Shown here one piece after another: positions 32,134 to 43,142 of a DNA stretch of 64,000 bases (the first letter of the stretch is position 1; every line of letters begins with the position of its first letter). Location: positions 9,860,501-9,924,500 of the forward strand of contig NC_092317.1 in assembly GCF_036785885.1 (NCBI RefSeq), written 5' to 3'. The DNA comes from Coffea arabica. Its lineage: Eukaryota; Streptophyta; Magnoliopsida; Gentianales; Rubiaceae. The position numbers were made by a program, and so were the translations under genes. Under the pieces are notes generated by a model that did not search any database, was not told the origin of the DNA, and was given only the letters and a program-made list of their open reading frames with translations.

Positions 32134-34554
32134 ATGATAGAAAGGTTAGCTGGCCGTGTCTATTATTATTTTCTTGACGGTTTCTCTAGTTATTTTCAGA
32201 TCGCAATAGCACCAGAGGATCAGGAGAAAACTACCTTCACCGAGGATCAGGAGAAAACTACCTTCACCTGCCCCTTTGGTACATTTGTCTACCGGAGGAT
32301 GCCTTTCGGCCTCTGCAACGCCCCAGCAACTTTTCAGAGGTGTATGGTAAGTATATTCTCCGAGTACGTAGAAAAGATTATTGAGGTGTTTATGGATGAT
32401 TTTAGTGTGTATGGAGATAGTTTTGATGAAAGCCTTGATGATTTAGCTTTAATTTTGAAAAGATGCATTGAGACAAATTTGGTTCTGAATTTGGAAAAAT
32501 GTCATTTCATGATGGATCATGGCATTGTTTTAGGGCATGTAGTGTCGGCCAGAGGTATAGAGGTAGACAAGGCAAAAGTCGATATTATTTCTGCTTTACT
32601 TTACCCCGCAAGTGTGCGGGAGGTGCGCTCCTTTTTGGGTCATGCAGGGTTCTACAGGAGATTCATCAAAGATTTCTCCAAAATTGGAGCGCCCCTGTTC
32701 AAACTGTTGCAAAAAGATGTAGTATATGACTTCACCGAGGAGTGCAAGGTGGCATTTGACAGATTAAGGGAGTCATTGACATCACCACCTGTTATCCAAC
32801 CTCTAGACTGGAGCATCCCGTTTGAGATAATGTGTGACGCGAGTGACTATGCAGTGGGAGCGGTGCTGGGGCAACGGATTGGCAGGGCTGCACATGCAAT
32901 CTACTATGCATCAAAAGCGTTGAATGGAGCTCAGCTCAACTACTCTACAACAGAGAAAGAATTACTTGCTGTGGTTTTTGCATTAGAAAAATTTAGACCT
33001 TATTTGTTAGGTGCAAAAGTAATAGTTTTTTCTGATCATGCAGCCTTAAGGTACTTGATGACGAAGAAGGACGCTAAACCAAGGCTTATCAGATGGATCC
33101 TGCTTCTTCAAGAGTTCAACTTGGAGATTAAGGATAAAAGTGGGGCAGAAAACTTAGTCGCTGATCACTTGAGCCGCTTACTTGCTCATAAGGAGGAGCC
33201 ACCATTGAGGGAGGCATTTCCAGAGGAGCAACTACTTGCCATTAACTCGTCTACACCCTGGTATGCTGATATAGTAAACTTCTTAGTGACCAATCAATTG
33301 CCTGCAGGGTGGCCAAAGGCTAAGAGAGACAGGTTGAAGAGTGATGCTAAATATTACATCTGGGACGACCCGTACCTGTGGAGACAATGTTCAGATCAAG
33401 TTATAAGAAGATGTGTAAATGCGGGTGAATTTCACTCTATTTTGAATTTCTGTCATTCATTTGCATGTGGGGGGCATTTTGGGCCCAAGCGAACAGCTCG
33501 CAAAGTGTTAGAGAGTGGCTTTTACTGGCCTTCCCTTTTTAAAGATTCGTATTTATTTTGCAAATCCTGTGATAGGTGTCAAAGGGTGGGGAATATTTTT
33601 CGTAGGGACCAAATGCTTCAAACCCCCATGTTGTTTGTTGAATTTTTTGATGTTTGGGGGATAGATTTTATGGGTCCTTTTCCCTCGTCTTTTGGTTTCC
33701 TATACATTTTACTTGCTGTAGATTATGTCTCTAAATGGGTGGAAGCCAAAGCCACCTGTACTAATGATTCTAGAGTGGTTGCAGAGTTCTTAAAATCTAA
33801 TATCTTTGTCCGTTTTGGAATGCCAAGAGCTGTGGTTAGTGATAGAGGGACACATTTCTGCAACAAGACTATCACTGCCTTGTTTCGAAAATACGGTGTA
33901 CTCCATAAGGTATCCACACCGTATCACCCGCAGGCAAACGGTCAGGCCGAAGTGTCAAATAGGGAAATCAAGTCAATCTTGGAAAAGATGGTGCGTCCGG
34001 ATAGGAAGGATTGGAGTTTAAAGCTAGAAGACGCACTATGGGCGTACAGAACCGCGTATAAGACGCCGATTGGGATGTCTCCGTATAGACTTGTCTTCGG
34101 TAAGGCTTGCCATCTCCCCGTGGAGTTCGAACACAAGGCGTTTTGGATAGTGAAACAGTGTAACATGGGATTAGACGAAACAGGGGTCCAAAGGAAATTG
34201 CAACTACAAGAGTTAGAGGAGATAAGAAATGAAACGTATGAGAATGCCACGATCTATAAGGAAAAGAGTAAAATCTTTCATGATCAACAGGTTTCCAGAA
34301 AATCTTTTGTAGTGGGGACAAAAGTCCTCTTGTATCACTCGAGGCTTAAACTTTTTCCCGGTAAGTTGCGTTCTCGTTGGATTGGTCCATTTGTCGTTTC
34401 TAATGTGCTTCATTATGGTGCAGTAGAGATTCAAAGTTTAAAAACGGAGAAAAAGTTCGTGGTGAATGGCCACCGTCTCAAACCTTGTTATGAGGGGTTC
34501 TCTGTTGAAAAAGTAGAAGTTGAACACCTCCAAGATCCACTTTATCATGCTTGA
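32134..34554 (+). CDS. Athila reverse transcriptase-RNase H-integrase (C-terminal part of the polyprotein)
   Basis: Same frame as the upstream block, separated only by TAG. Contains the RT palm with FMDD at about residue 86; RNase H with [14 protein letters not shown] (about 232), TEKELLAV and FSDHAAL; the integrase zinc-binding region with CKSCDRCQ; and catalytic residues D in GIDFMG (about 511), D in VSDRGTHF (about 569) and E in [10 protein letters not shown] (about 605). A 27-nt unit is tandemly duplicated in frame (32215-32241 and 32242-32268), adding 9 residues in the conserved RT segment before the PFG motif. Relatives have one copy, so RT activity is doubtful. The internal ATG at 32134 is not a natural start. 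Confidence 0.92.
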   Translation: MIERLAGRVYYYFLDGFSSYFQIAIAPEDQEKTTFTEDQEKTTFTCPFGTFVYRRMPFGLCNAPATFQRCMVSIFSEYVEKIIEVFMDDFSVYGDSFDESLDDLALILKRCIETNLVLNLEKCHFMMDHGIVLGHVVSARGIEVDKAKVDIISALLYPASVREVRSFLGHAGFYRRFIKDFSKIGAPLFKLLQKDVVYDFTEECKVAFDRLRESLTSPPVIQPLDWSIPFEIMCDASDYAVGAVLGQRIGRAAHAIYYASKALNGAQLNYSTTEKELLAVVFALEKFRPYLLGAKVIVFSDHAALRYLMTKKDAKPRLIRWILLLQEFNLEIKDKSGAENLVADHLSRLLAHKEEPPLREAFPEEQLLAINSSTPWYADIVNFLVTNQLPAGWPKAKRDRLKSDAKYYIWDDPYLWRQCSDQVIRRCVNAGEFHSILNFCHSFACGGHFGPKRTARKVLESGFYWPSLFKDSYLFCKSCDRCQRVGNIFRRDQMLQTPMLFVEFFDVWGIDFMGPFPSSFGFLYILLAVDYVSKWVEAKATCTNDSRVVAEFLKSNIFVRFGMPRAVVSDRGTHFCNKTITALFRKYGVLHKVSTPYHPQANGQAEVSNREIKSILEKMVRPDRKDWSLKLEDALWAYRTAYKTPIGMSPYRLVFGKACHLPVEFEHKAFWIVKQCNMGLDETGVQRKLQLQELEEIRNETYENATIYKEKSKIFHDQQVSRKSFVVGTKVLLYHSRLKLFPGKLRSRWIGPFVVSNVLHYGAVEIQSLKTEKKFVVNGHRLKPCYEGFSVEKVEVEHLQDPLYHA

Positions 34555-34598
34555 GGGTTTTGGCCATGTCTAGCCAAAGACATTAAAGAAAGGCGCTA

Positions 34599-34616
34599 CT
34601 TGGGAGGCAACCCAAG
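34599..34616 (+). other. Conserved RNA hairpin after the pol stop (Athila)
   Basis: CTTGGG-AGGCAA-CCCAAG forms a 6-bp stem 44 nt after the pol stop, preceded by GGCGCTA. The gag-only element has ATTGGG-AGGCAA-CCCAAT 45 nt after its ORF (58282-58299): same loop, and the outer pair changed C-G to A-T. Confidence 0.7.
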
Positions 34617-34704
34617 ACTATTTGTTTCAGTTTTCATGCATTTTTGAAGTTTTAGTTAAGTATTAGTGTCAATTAATAGTTTGATGTTTGGTGACAGGGA
34701 ATTG

Positions 34705-34880
34705 GCAGTTAGACGTGCCCACGCCAGGTGGTCACGCCTGAGGGAAGGAAATTTTCGTTCAGGATCTGCGGACTCTATAGCAGTTAGACGTGCCCACGCC
34801 AGGTGGTCACGCCTAAGGGGAAGAAATTTCGTGTAGGTTCTGAGGACTCTATAGCAGTTGAGCGTGCCCACGCCTGAGAC
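34705..34880 (+). repeat. About 75-bp tandem repeat, 2.3 copies
   Basis: Units start GCAGTTAGACGTGCCCACGCC at 34705 and 34780, with a partial third at 34854. They lie in the spacer between pol and the third ORF. A poly-A tract follows near 34898. Confidence 0.85.
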
Positions 34881-36112
34881 AGGAGTTGCTTGTTTTTAAA
34901 AAAAAAAAAAAAAAAGGGGTGAAAAGACGAAATTGCCCTTACCAAATGTAAAAAAAAAAAAGGCTAAACAATTTTTCAAAGGGCACGAAACCCTACTCTC
35001 TTCTTCTTTCCTCTTTCTTCTTTCTTTTCTTTCTTCTTCTTCTTCCTCCTTTTTTTCTCCTTGTCCGCCGCCGCCACCCTGCAAGCCGCCGGATCGCCGC
35101 AAGCCACACGGCCGCCCATCGCGCCTGCTGCCCAGCCGCGCCTCGCCACCAGCAGAGCTCCAATAACCATCAGGCGTTCCTCCTCCCGCGCCGCACGACA
35201 GCCGCGCGCCTCCTCCGCGGCCAGCGCGCGACCATCTGGGCAGGAGCCCCTGCGCGCCTGTTCATCCTAGCAGCAGCACTAGGTCAGGCCCGCACACCCC
35301 AGCCTGCATTCTGCGCGATTTCCAGCTTCTGCACTCCAGCGCAGCCCAACACCACAGCCACAGCAGCCCGCGGACGTCGCGCGCCTCCTCCGCGCAACAG
35401 GCTAGACGACCTCCATTTCTGCGCAGTCTGCGCGCGCGATCCACGTGCGTGACCCAGCCAGCGCGCCAACTCACCCACTCAGCGCGCGACCAGAGGAGCA
35501 GCAGCCAGCTAGCTCCCGCGAACCAGCCACGCGCAACGAGGGGCAATCGCGCGCCGCCTTTCTCCTTCTCTAGCGCCACCTGCGTTCTTTTTCTTTTCCA
35601 CCCATAGCAACTACCGGTTATTCCCCCTGGTGATTTCTTTCTTTAATTTTCTGTCACTATGTAGCTGAGGCCAGATTACTAGCTTTTATTAGCTGATGCC
35701 AAATTTTAATTTCGTAGCTGAGGCCAGATTGTTGATTTGCTAGCTGAGGACAGAAATTTTGTGCTTGTTTAGGTGTGTGGTATATATATCTGTGGTTGAT
35801 TGCTGACTAATTGTTAAATTTTGTCTTCAACCAGTGATATTTGGGGGAAGTTCTTATTTGGGTTGCTAATTTAATTAATTTCTGGGGGAATTTTGTTGTG
35901 TTGCCTAACTAATTGGTTTTTGAGTTGAATTGGTAGTGTTTGGGAAAATTTTGATGTTTACAGGTTTAATTAGTTTCTGGAGTGAGTTTATTGTCCGTTT
36001 TTGCACTTGCCTGTGATTGGATGCTGTGACTGGGGATCATTTGCTTGGGTGGTTGTTTGTTGACATATTTTGAACGCCGTTTCTTTGCCTTTGTCTTGTC
36101 CACTGATATCCA
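34881..36112 (+). other. Spacer between pol and the env-position ORF
   Basis: A pyrimidine-rich tract (34990-35060) is followed by a strongly GC-rich block with many CGCGC words (about 35063-35580), then AT-rich sequence with repeated TAGCTGAGG-CAGA units (35660-35750). Open frames on both strands across the GC block reflect base composition. Such a region could hold the leader and splice acceptor for the downstream ORF; that is inference. Confidence 0.5.
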
Positions 36113-37384
36113 ATGACCAAACCCAGACCCAAAGGCAAGAACAAGCCTTCCACTTCCACCCCTCAGCCTACGGTCCCCTTAGGGGGACCTGCCCCCTCGA
36201 CTGAGCCAGGAGGGCCCCGTACCCGCCTTGGACGGAATAGGGAGGTTCATATCTCCTCTCCCGCCCACTTTGACGGCAATTTGACCTTCACCCGGGCTGC
36301 CGACAAGGAGCGGTATGCCTCGGCTTGCACAAGGAAGATTATTCCTTGTAAATACATCCATGGCCCTACACTTGATATGCTAAACCTGAGGGATGAGGTC
36401 ACGCAGCACTTGACTAACGTAGGCTGGACCCGCTATGCTTCTATCATTTTACCTGCCTTCACTGAACTGACGTGGGAATTTTATGCTACTTTTGAGTTTA
36501 ATATTCCTGATGAATTCTCCGTTACCACTCCTGGGGTAGTGAGGTTTCGATTGATGGGTAGGGAGTTTAACCAATCTATCACTGAGTTTAATTTGGCTCT
36601 TAGGTTTATTGATATTCCCTACTCCCAGAGTGAGGAGTATATGCACAGTGTGTGCGAGTACTCGGAGCCATTTTTCTCTCATTACATTGATTATTGGAGA
36701 GAGTTGTCGGTTGACCGACACTGCTATGACCCCAGTCAGTCTAAGGCTTCTTATCTTAAGAGCGCCGCCTACCGTTATTTACATAGATTCATGGCCTATA
36801 GTTTCTCAGGTAGGAAGGATAGCTCGGGTACTATGACCAAGCCCGAGTTCTTTTTCGTTTGGTGCATGGTCACTCGGACTAGGGTCAATTTGGGTAGCTG
36901 GTTTGCCCTCCACCTCCGAACTGTGCTAAGTAAGAAAAATAAGCCATTAATCTTAGGCTCATTTATCACTCAGTTGGCTGTAAATCTTGGGGTTTTGGAC
37001 TTAAATAATCATAACTTGCATCGTGCTTGTACTATGGAACCCCTCGATTTGGTTTGTTTGGAAAAAATGGGTCTTGTGAGACAGGTGGCGGGCGTTTTTC
37101 AGTTTGCTCCCCCGGGGCCAATCTCCGTTCCTCCAAAGCGCAGAGCTTCCAAAACCGCTGACCCGGAGGCTGGTGGTCCTTCTACGGATGCCCCCGGACC
37201 ATCCTCTTCGGCACCTCTACCATCTTCCTCCGTCGATAGCCAGCTTGCAGCTCTTCGATTCCAGATGCAGCACATGGACACTCGCATGGAGCGGATGGAG
37301 TGTCAAATAGCCGGCATGGCTCAGAATTTAGCAGAATACCTCCACCACGTGGGTTTCCGCCCACCGTGCCCTCCACAACCTTAG
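36113..37384 (+). CDS. Athila env-position protein (plant transposon protein family)
   Basis: 423 aa, uninterrupted. The central region (residues about 70-330; words ADKERYASA, KIIPCKYIHGPTLDML, AFTELTWEFYATF, RFRLMGREFN, TKPEFFFVWC) matches the family annotated as Athila ORF-1 or putative plant transposon protein. The N-terminus is Pro/Ser-rich and basic. The C-terminus has a Pro/Ser linker and a short coiled coil with Met heptads (MQHMDTRMERMECQIAGM). There is no signal peptide or clear membrane segment, so despite its position an envelope role is not supported by sequence. It was probably translated from a spliced or separate mRNA. Intact here, unlike pol. Confidence 0.85.
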   Translation: MTKPRPKGKNKPSTSTPQPTVPLGGPAPSTEPGGPRTRLGRNREVHISSPAHFDGNLTFTRAADKERYASACTRKIIPCKYIHGPTLDMLNLRDEVTQHLTNVGWTRYASIILPAFTELTWEFYATFEFNIPDEFSVTTPGVVRFRLMGREFNQSITEFNLALRFIDIPYSQSEEYMHSVCEYSEPFFSHYIDYWRELSVDRHCYDPSQSKASYLKSAAYRYLHRFMAYSFSGRKDSSGTMTKPEFFFVWCMVTRTRVNLGSWFALHLRTVLSKKNKPLILGSFITQLAVNLGVLDLNNHNLHRACTMEPLDLVCLEKMGLVRQVAGVFQFAPPGPISVPPKRRASKTADPEAGGPSTDAPGPSSSAPLPSSSVDSQLAALRFQMQHMDTRMERMECQIAGMAQNLAEYLHHVGFRPPCPPQP

Positions 37385-37458
37385 TCCACCTCTGCCCTCC
37401 GCCGTATTAAGGGAAGTGTTGTTGCCTTTCTCGTTTTATTTTCATCTTTATCCGCTTC

Positions 37459-37494
37459 CATTGAGGACAATGAAAGGTTTAGGTGTGGGGGAGG
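37459..37494 (+). other. Internal hairpin plus polypurine module (Athila)
   Basis: CATTG-AGGA-CAATG (37459-37472) is followed at short distance by GTTTAGGTGTGGGGGAGG (37477-37494), 75 nt after the third ORF. The same layout recurs before the right LTR and twice in the gag-only element. Confidence 0.7.
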
Positions 37495-38674
37495 GTTAAT
37501 TATGCATTAGTTGTGCTTTGAACTGTTTTATGTGCATTTTCCTTGCCTTAGTAGTTCCTTTCTTTAAACTGTGATGACTGCAATTGAGATATGAGTACGA
37601 GTAGTAAGTTCATACCATTGGGTGCTCTATTTACCTCGATGATGGATTGATTGATGAATATGCTGAATTTGGCATGAATTTGATCACTTATGCGATTTTT
37701 GGGCCTAATTTTTCGTTTGTTGAGTGATTAGTGCACATGGTTTGTCATTCTAGAACTTGCTCGATTATGCATGTCAAGACCACATTTAAATGAGTTTAAT
37801 GCATTGAAATGATAGGGCACCTAGGAATGAGCCATTTTTGGACTTTCTTAAAACCAAGCCTTGGATTATTTATCACTAGGGAGCCAAGTTGAGCCTTAAC
37901 CCTTATTCTTCGCTTGAGACCCTAGTTTTAGCTGTAAAACCTCTTTTTAGACTTTCTTTTTGAACCTCGTGTGAAGAAGTGCTTTGATTTCATTATACAG
38001 AATTTTGGAGTATTATTTGAGAGGCATTGCACCTATCTATGAAAAAAAGGGAAAATGTGAAAAGAAGACAAAGTGCAGGAAATCAGCAAGTAAAGTTGAT
38101 TTTTATGGTGCTGGTTGGGAGTTATAGAAAAAAAAATAAAAAACAAAAAAAAAACAAAAAAACAAAAGAAAAAAAAAAGAAAAAAAGAAAAAAAGAAGGG
38201 GAGTAGATGAATGAAAAGATGAGAAAAGGCGAAGGTTGTGGCAAGTGCTAATTCACTTCACTTGTGTGATGGTTGAGATGCCTTTAAGTTTCAAATGTGC
38301 AAGAATCTATGTAATGAATTTCTGGGCACTTATTTTATACTTTTACACCATTTTGACTCCTTTTTATCCTACCTTCTCACCCTAACCCCATTACAACCTT
38401 TTAAAGTCCCTTGATTGCTGCATTTAAATTCATAAGTAAGTGGTGGAGATATGATATATGAGCAAGCTTATGGTAGTGTCATTCTATTGTGTTGATCTGA
38501 GAGTTATCTTATATACATCTCATATACATTTTGGAGTGATTGAGTGCACTTTAAACGGTGAGAATTGTTGATTTGGTATACTCTGATTTCGATGAGGTTA
38601 TTGGGGAATTTGGAATGCCATTCTTGGTATGAACTGCTGTGGTTTGCTTAGTATCTTTATTGCATTTCTGAGTT
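37495..38674 (+). other. 3' non-coding region of the Athila element
   Basis: No ORF. It contains an A/G-rich tract (about 38125-38220) and AT-rich unique sequence. Confidence 0.6.
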
Positions 38675-38716
38675 AATCATGCTTGAGGGCAAGCATGATT
38701 TAGGTGTGGGGGGAAT
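38675..38716 (+). promoter_or_regulatory. 3' hairpin and polypurine tract (Athila)
   Basis: A perfect 11-bp stem AATCATGCTTG / CAAGCATGATT with loop AGGG (38675-38700) runs directly into TAGGTGTGGGGGG, the plus-strand primer, which ends a few bases before the right LTR at 38717. Confidence 0.8.
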
Positions 38717-40181
38717 TGATAGGGTGTTAATTGCTAGTAATTTTGTTGTTAATTTTCCCTTTTATTCTTGCCAAATATTGTTTTAATTATTAATATTTAC
38801 TTATATTTGGTATTGGGACTTAATTTCAGGAACAAAGCAGAAAATTACCAAAAAGGAGGGACTTTTATGGGAAATGGAGACTTCTAAGGACCTTGGACTC
38901 TTGAATTAGTAGGGACCACAAGCTAGTGAAAGGCATTTAGTCATTTTGGCCTTTCAAAGAAAGCAACGTAGAGAGACTTGGACCAAGAAGTAATTTGGAG
39001 GCTTTGTCCACATGTGTGGGGACCACAGGAAATAGCTTTTAGGCTTCTTTCTTTTGGCTTTTTAAGGGAAGACGTACAGAAGCAAAAGGAGATCTTTTTT
39101 TTTTAGACGGCTCTAGTTTAGCTTTCAGGATAGCTTTAGTTTTTCTTTCTTCTCACTGGCCTCTGACACACGCCAGGTGTTTGACAATATTTCCCAACGG
39201 GAAAAACACCATTTATCCCTTGTTTTCTGGTAAAAAACCGCAATGCCTTTGCAATCCATTAATTCGTGTGATGATTTAATTATGCGGCGTGGTTAAGCCT
39301 TCCTTCTAGCCGAGGGATCAACTGACGAATTGGTTCAACGTTTACTGTGAGATCTAAACCGTTTTTAATTATTTTCTTCATTTATTGGTATTTATATGTT
39401 CCCTGATTTTAATTGTTATAGCCTTATGTATGATTGATTAGTGCGCAATAATTGATTATTCACGTAGGCTATTTTGCTAAATAGAGGTAATTGAATCCGT
39501 AATTGTTCGTTATCTCTACCTTAGTAGCAACTGGCGTAATTGGGATTATGTCAGGGGAGCATACGATCTAGCTTAAACAAACCCTCGTAGCGTGTTTGTT
39601 AGTTAGGATTGGGCCTTTCTAATTATTAATGCAATCTAAAAATTAAATCCTACGGTCGTACCTATGATTGTTTTTGGGTTAGAGAAATAGCTAACGGTCG
39701 TACCTTAGCTATCGATAAATTAAGGAAGGGTTGGTTGTTTAGCGCGTGCGAGACAACTATAACCAATCTATTAATAAATGTTGGAATTATCTGTGATTCG
39801 ATGATCAGTGCATGAACCATTTCTGAAGTGTACCCTTGGCTAGAGTTTCTCCAATTATTTCTTCAAATTAATTATTTTCTGCAGTTACTTTATTTTTAGC
39901 ATTTAATCGTGAAAACCCCCATTTGTCTTGATTCGAAAAGGAATAAATTTCTCTCCAGTCCCTGAGGAGACGACCCTGCTTACCACTGTCTACTAGTTAG
40001 TGAATTCAGTTAAATAATTAATTCAAGTATATCGGATTAAGCAAACTCTTCGGGAATAGGTTGAATCAAGTAACCCATTGCACACCTAGAGTCCCTGCTC
40101 CAGTACTAGAATTGATTATTGACTGCTTCAGGTGGTAGTTAGGTTTTATTTATTATTATTACACAGGTTCGGCACCTGTCA
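38717..40181 (+). repeat. Right LTR of the Athila element
   Basis: 1465 bp, same length as the left copy with about 17 substitutions counted by hand and no indels noticed. Followed by TSD TTGAG and the rest of P450 exon 2. Confidence 0.95.
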
Positions 40182-40301
40182 TTGAGCTACTTGTCTCACC
40201 TCAGTCTGCAATTTCTCCAAGATTTTTGGGTGCCTCAAGAGTTCGGTCATTGCCCAATCCATAACTGTGTGTGTTGTATCAGTCCCAGCAGCGAACATGT
40301 T

Positions 40302-41819
40302 CTAATCATAGAAAGTGAAGAAGAAAAACAGATGTTGTTTAATTGAAAAAGAAAATGTCATTGAAAGTTGAGAAACTAATATGAGGAAAACATTTGTAAG
40401 AAGTTTAGCTCATCAATGGTGAACATCATTAAATACAGATAAAACAGTTTGGTTTGGCATTGTATCAATTGATGTGTTAAAGCTGAAGTATGTAATATTC
40501 CTCAGCCTGCTAATATACAAATAAGTGGTGCATAATACATACTGCATACTGAATTTTAGTTGTATACACAGTTCATCAAATAGTATAATTTTGTTCTACC
40601 TTCGAACAAGCTAAAACCTTCATGGTTGAAATTTCTGTAGGAAAAGCTCTACTTGTTAATGCCTATGATCCTTTATCCAAATGTACTTATCCGTGGAATG
40701 AATTACTATGAAAAACCGTCCAACATGCAAACCAGTAGAGAGGAAAGTAATTCATTGAAAATTCTTTAGCAGACCCATCTGCTTGGCAATAAATTTACAC
40801 TTATTTTCAAAAGTGTGTTCAACTACATATTATTGTTATTGTACTGGCTTCTAACATGTATGTGTGAGATAGAAAATAATTGGAGAACGTATTTTCAAGA
40901 TTAAATTTGTGAAAACCATCGCCATCCAAACTAACCTTTATTCATTTAAAAAAGTAGACACAAATTACACTTTAACTCGCTGTGGTTTAGTACTTTTTTA
41001 TATAACTTCCCTATAATTTCGAAAACTATACATAACCCCCCTCATGATTTGGACTAAAATGTCAAAGTGACGGAATTTGTAATCCATAACGGAATCAACT
41101 AAAATATCAAAAATACTCCAATGTAAAGTTAAAAATTATTTATTAACCACATGAGGGTTATGTATATATTTTGAAATCCATAAGGGGGTTATATGGTAAA
41201 GTACTAAAGTATAATGGGGTTATATAATAAAACATAAAATTATATGGGGTTAAAGTATCCTGCATATTATGTTTCTATATTTTGATCATTTCAACCATTT
41301 TAGTTTTTAAATGAGGCTAATTTTGATATTTTCATAGGTTCCGTTATGAATGATAATTTCTTTCACTTTGACACTTTAATCAAAATTATAAAAAGAGTTA
41401 TATATAACTTTTAAAACTATAGGGAGTTATGTGAAAAATAACTATACCGCATAGGGGCAAACTGTATTTTGTCCAAAAACTAGTTTGAATAATTGGTGCT
41501 CATTAAGAGGGGGTTCAAGTATTAGTTCTTTTTAAAATGTGTAGTTAATTTGAAAAAGTGTCTAAATGCAAAAATATGCAATAATTGTGATTGTGTAAAT
41601 TCACATGATAAATTATTTGTAATTTAAATGTATTAAATCAATACTCACTGGACAACCATTAGAAAAATCTTTAAAATTGAATAATAAAATGAAGGTATTC
41701 CAAGTTTAGATCAGCTATACACAAAAAGATTTTCAAGAAAAGAGAGATGGCATTAAGCCAGTACGGTAGGATAGCCTAATGAGTTTATGGTTGGAGTACC
41801 TATAAACAAGATTTCTTAC
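40302..41819 (-). other. Intron of P450 gene 4
   Basis: Donor GTAAG at 41819-41815 and acceptor TTAG ending at 40302. The part next to exon 2 is homologous to the intron remnant of the pseudogene at 15790-16246. It contains the MITE 40958-41474; otherwise AT-rich. Confidence 0.8.
40958..41474. mobile_element. MULE-type MITE in the P450 intron
   Basis: Ends ACACAAATTACACTTTAAC and, inverted, GGACAAAATACAGTTTGCC. Flanked by AAAAAGTAG (40949-40957) and AAAAACTAG (41475-41483), a 9-bp TSD with one mismatch. Same family as 43152-43618. Confidence 0.8.
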
Positions 41820-42749
41820 CAAAATGATTGCTTTGAGACTGTCAAGTTCGAGTATAAAGCCTGTCGACTTTTCCCCCTGAATTTCAAGCAAGATATCCAC
41901 CAAATCTGAGCCTTTTCCCTCTATACTATCATCAGTGTTAGCCTTTCCATTTTTCCTATCTTTGTGCTCCTTAATGACACCCTCCAGAAATTCATCAAGT
42001 TGCTTAACAACTTTGTCCACTTTATCATCCAAATCATTAAGATGTCTCAACCATCCAAGCCATGGAACAAAATCTCCTATATCAATAGTACCTAACAACT
42101 CAACAAATTCCTTCATGATTTGCATACTTTTGCTTCCATCTTCCCTATCACTGTACTTCCTCCCCAAGGCCACCCTACAAATCACATCATTTGTGAGTGT
42201 CATAAGAAGATCACTCAAGTTTATGGCTGATAAAGGTGGCGAAGAAGCCGAAAAATTTCTAATTTTTTCAACCATAAGTGAAGTCTCTTCCTCTCTTACA
42301 AATCGAAATGATTGAACCCTCTTATGACTTAGAAGCTGAAGCACACAAATACTTCTCACTTGCCTCCAATACTCACCGTAAGGTGATGCTGCGATAACCT
42401 TGCTGCCATATAGAAGCCTATCACTCATGCTTGTTTTAGGCCTGTTAGCAAAGACTAAATCATGGGTTCTCAGGATTTCACAAGCTGCATCAGCTGAAGA
42501 GGCAATAACCACGGGCTTGCTACCAAAATGAACCAGCATGAGGGAACCATATTTTCTTGATAATGATTGAAGTTTGCGGTGAGGATATAGCCCGAGTTTG
42601 AAAAGATTTCCAACAACTGGAAACTTTGATGGAGAAGGTGGTAGCCTTTGTTGGGGTTTAGAAGAAGCATAGAACCGTAAGAAAAGGGCTAGAAGTAGCA
42701 AAGCCACGGGAAGAAGAGAGGAAAATGTAAGATCCAAAATAAACGCCAT

Positions 42750-43142
42750 TACATGCTACTCGAAAATTGGAGAAAGGGCCAAATCAAGAAAGCACAAGTT
42801 GATTGTTGCTGCTACAATTGGCTATGTATATGCCTACTTGATTAAGCCGAAAAGGATCACCAGAACCTGCTTCTGTTCTGATGATCCTTGAAATTTCACT
42901 TTGTGACGGTTGCAAATGCATCCTCAGTAAATGAATCAAAGAGCCACATTGGAAACAATATCTATAGGGCCTGGCCGATTATTTTGACTTTAGTGGCTGT
43001 ACTGGAAGAACAAATTTTGGATGATAAGTCCTACTCGTAAGCAAATTCCAAAAATTGGATTGGACTTATATTCGCACCATCATACATGTTGAAATTGATT
43101 AAGCACTTGGCATTTGAGCTATTAGTTTAGACATTTTACATC
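42750..43142. other. Upstream region of P450 gene 4
   Basis: No gene. CATATACATAG on the minus strand about 75-85 bp above the ATG is a weak TATA candidate. Confidence 0.35.

Larger units (their letters stand above)
27506..40181 (+). mobile_element. Complete Athila-type Ty3/gypsy retrotransposon
   Basis: 12,676 bp with LTRs of 1465 bp each (27506-28970, 38717-40181). Both LTRs begin TGATAGGG and end CACCTGTCA. The 5-bp TSD TTGAG is at 27501-27505 and 40182-40186. The tRNA-Asp-type primer site TGGCGCCGTTGCCGGGGA is at 28976-28993 and the polypurine tract TTTAGGTGTGGGGGG precedes the right LTR. Internal order: gag, protease, reverse transcriptase, RNase H, integrase, a long GC-rich spacer, then a third frame of the Athila env-position type. 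I count about 17 LTR differences by eye (about 1.2%), so it is young. Its orientation is opposite to the P450 it interrupts. Confidence 0.97.
27015..42749 (-). pseudogene. CYP71A-like P450 (gene 4) interrupted by an Athila element in exon 2
   Basis: Exon 1 is 41820-42749 (310 aa): anchor starting MAFILDLTFSSLLPV, hinge LPPSPSKFP, C-helix WRQ, ending KAIIL before GTAAG. Exon 2 begins at 40301 after an ATTAG acceptor with [10 protein letters not shown], runs to 40182, and resumes at 27505 after the 12.7 kb insertion, reaching its stop at 27015. ETLR, PERF and the haem loop [10 protein letters not shown] are all present. Discounting the insertion and one TTGAG duplicate, exon 2 is 606 bp and open, so the ancestor coded 511 aa with only a 2-codon gap relative to gene 2 (VNEL-AKLV). 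Reading into the LTR meets TGA at once, so the present allele would end after about 350 aa, without the haem cysteine. The intron (40302-41819) carries a MITE. Confidence 0.93.

Noticed and set aside
34705..34880. CRISPR-like array
   Set aside because: Direct tandem repeats without unique spacers, inside a plant retrotransposon.
34896..35579. Several ORFs on both strands of the Athila spacer
   Set aside because: Pyrimidine-rich and GC-rich composition suppresses stops; no domain, no codon bias.
36113..37384. Envelope glycoprotein
   Set aside because: No signal peptide, no fusion-like or transmembrane segment; the sequence matches the Athila plant transposon protein family instead.
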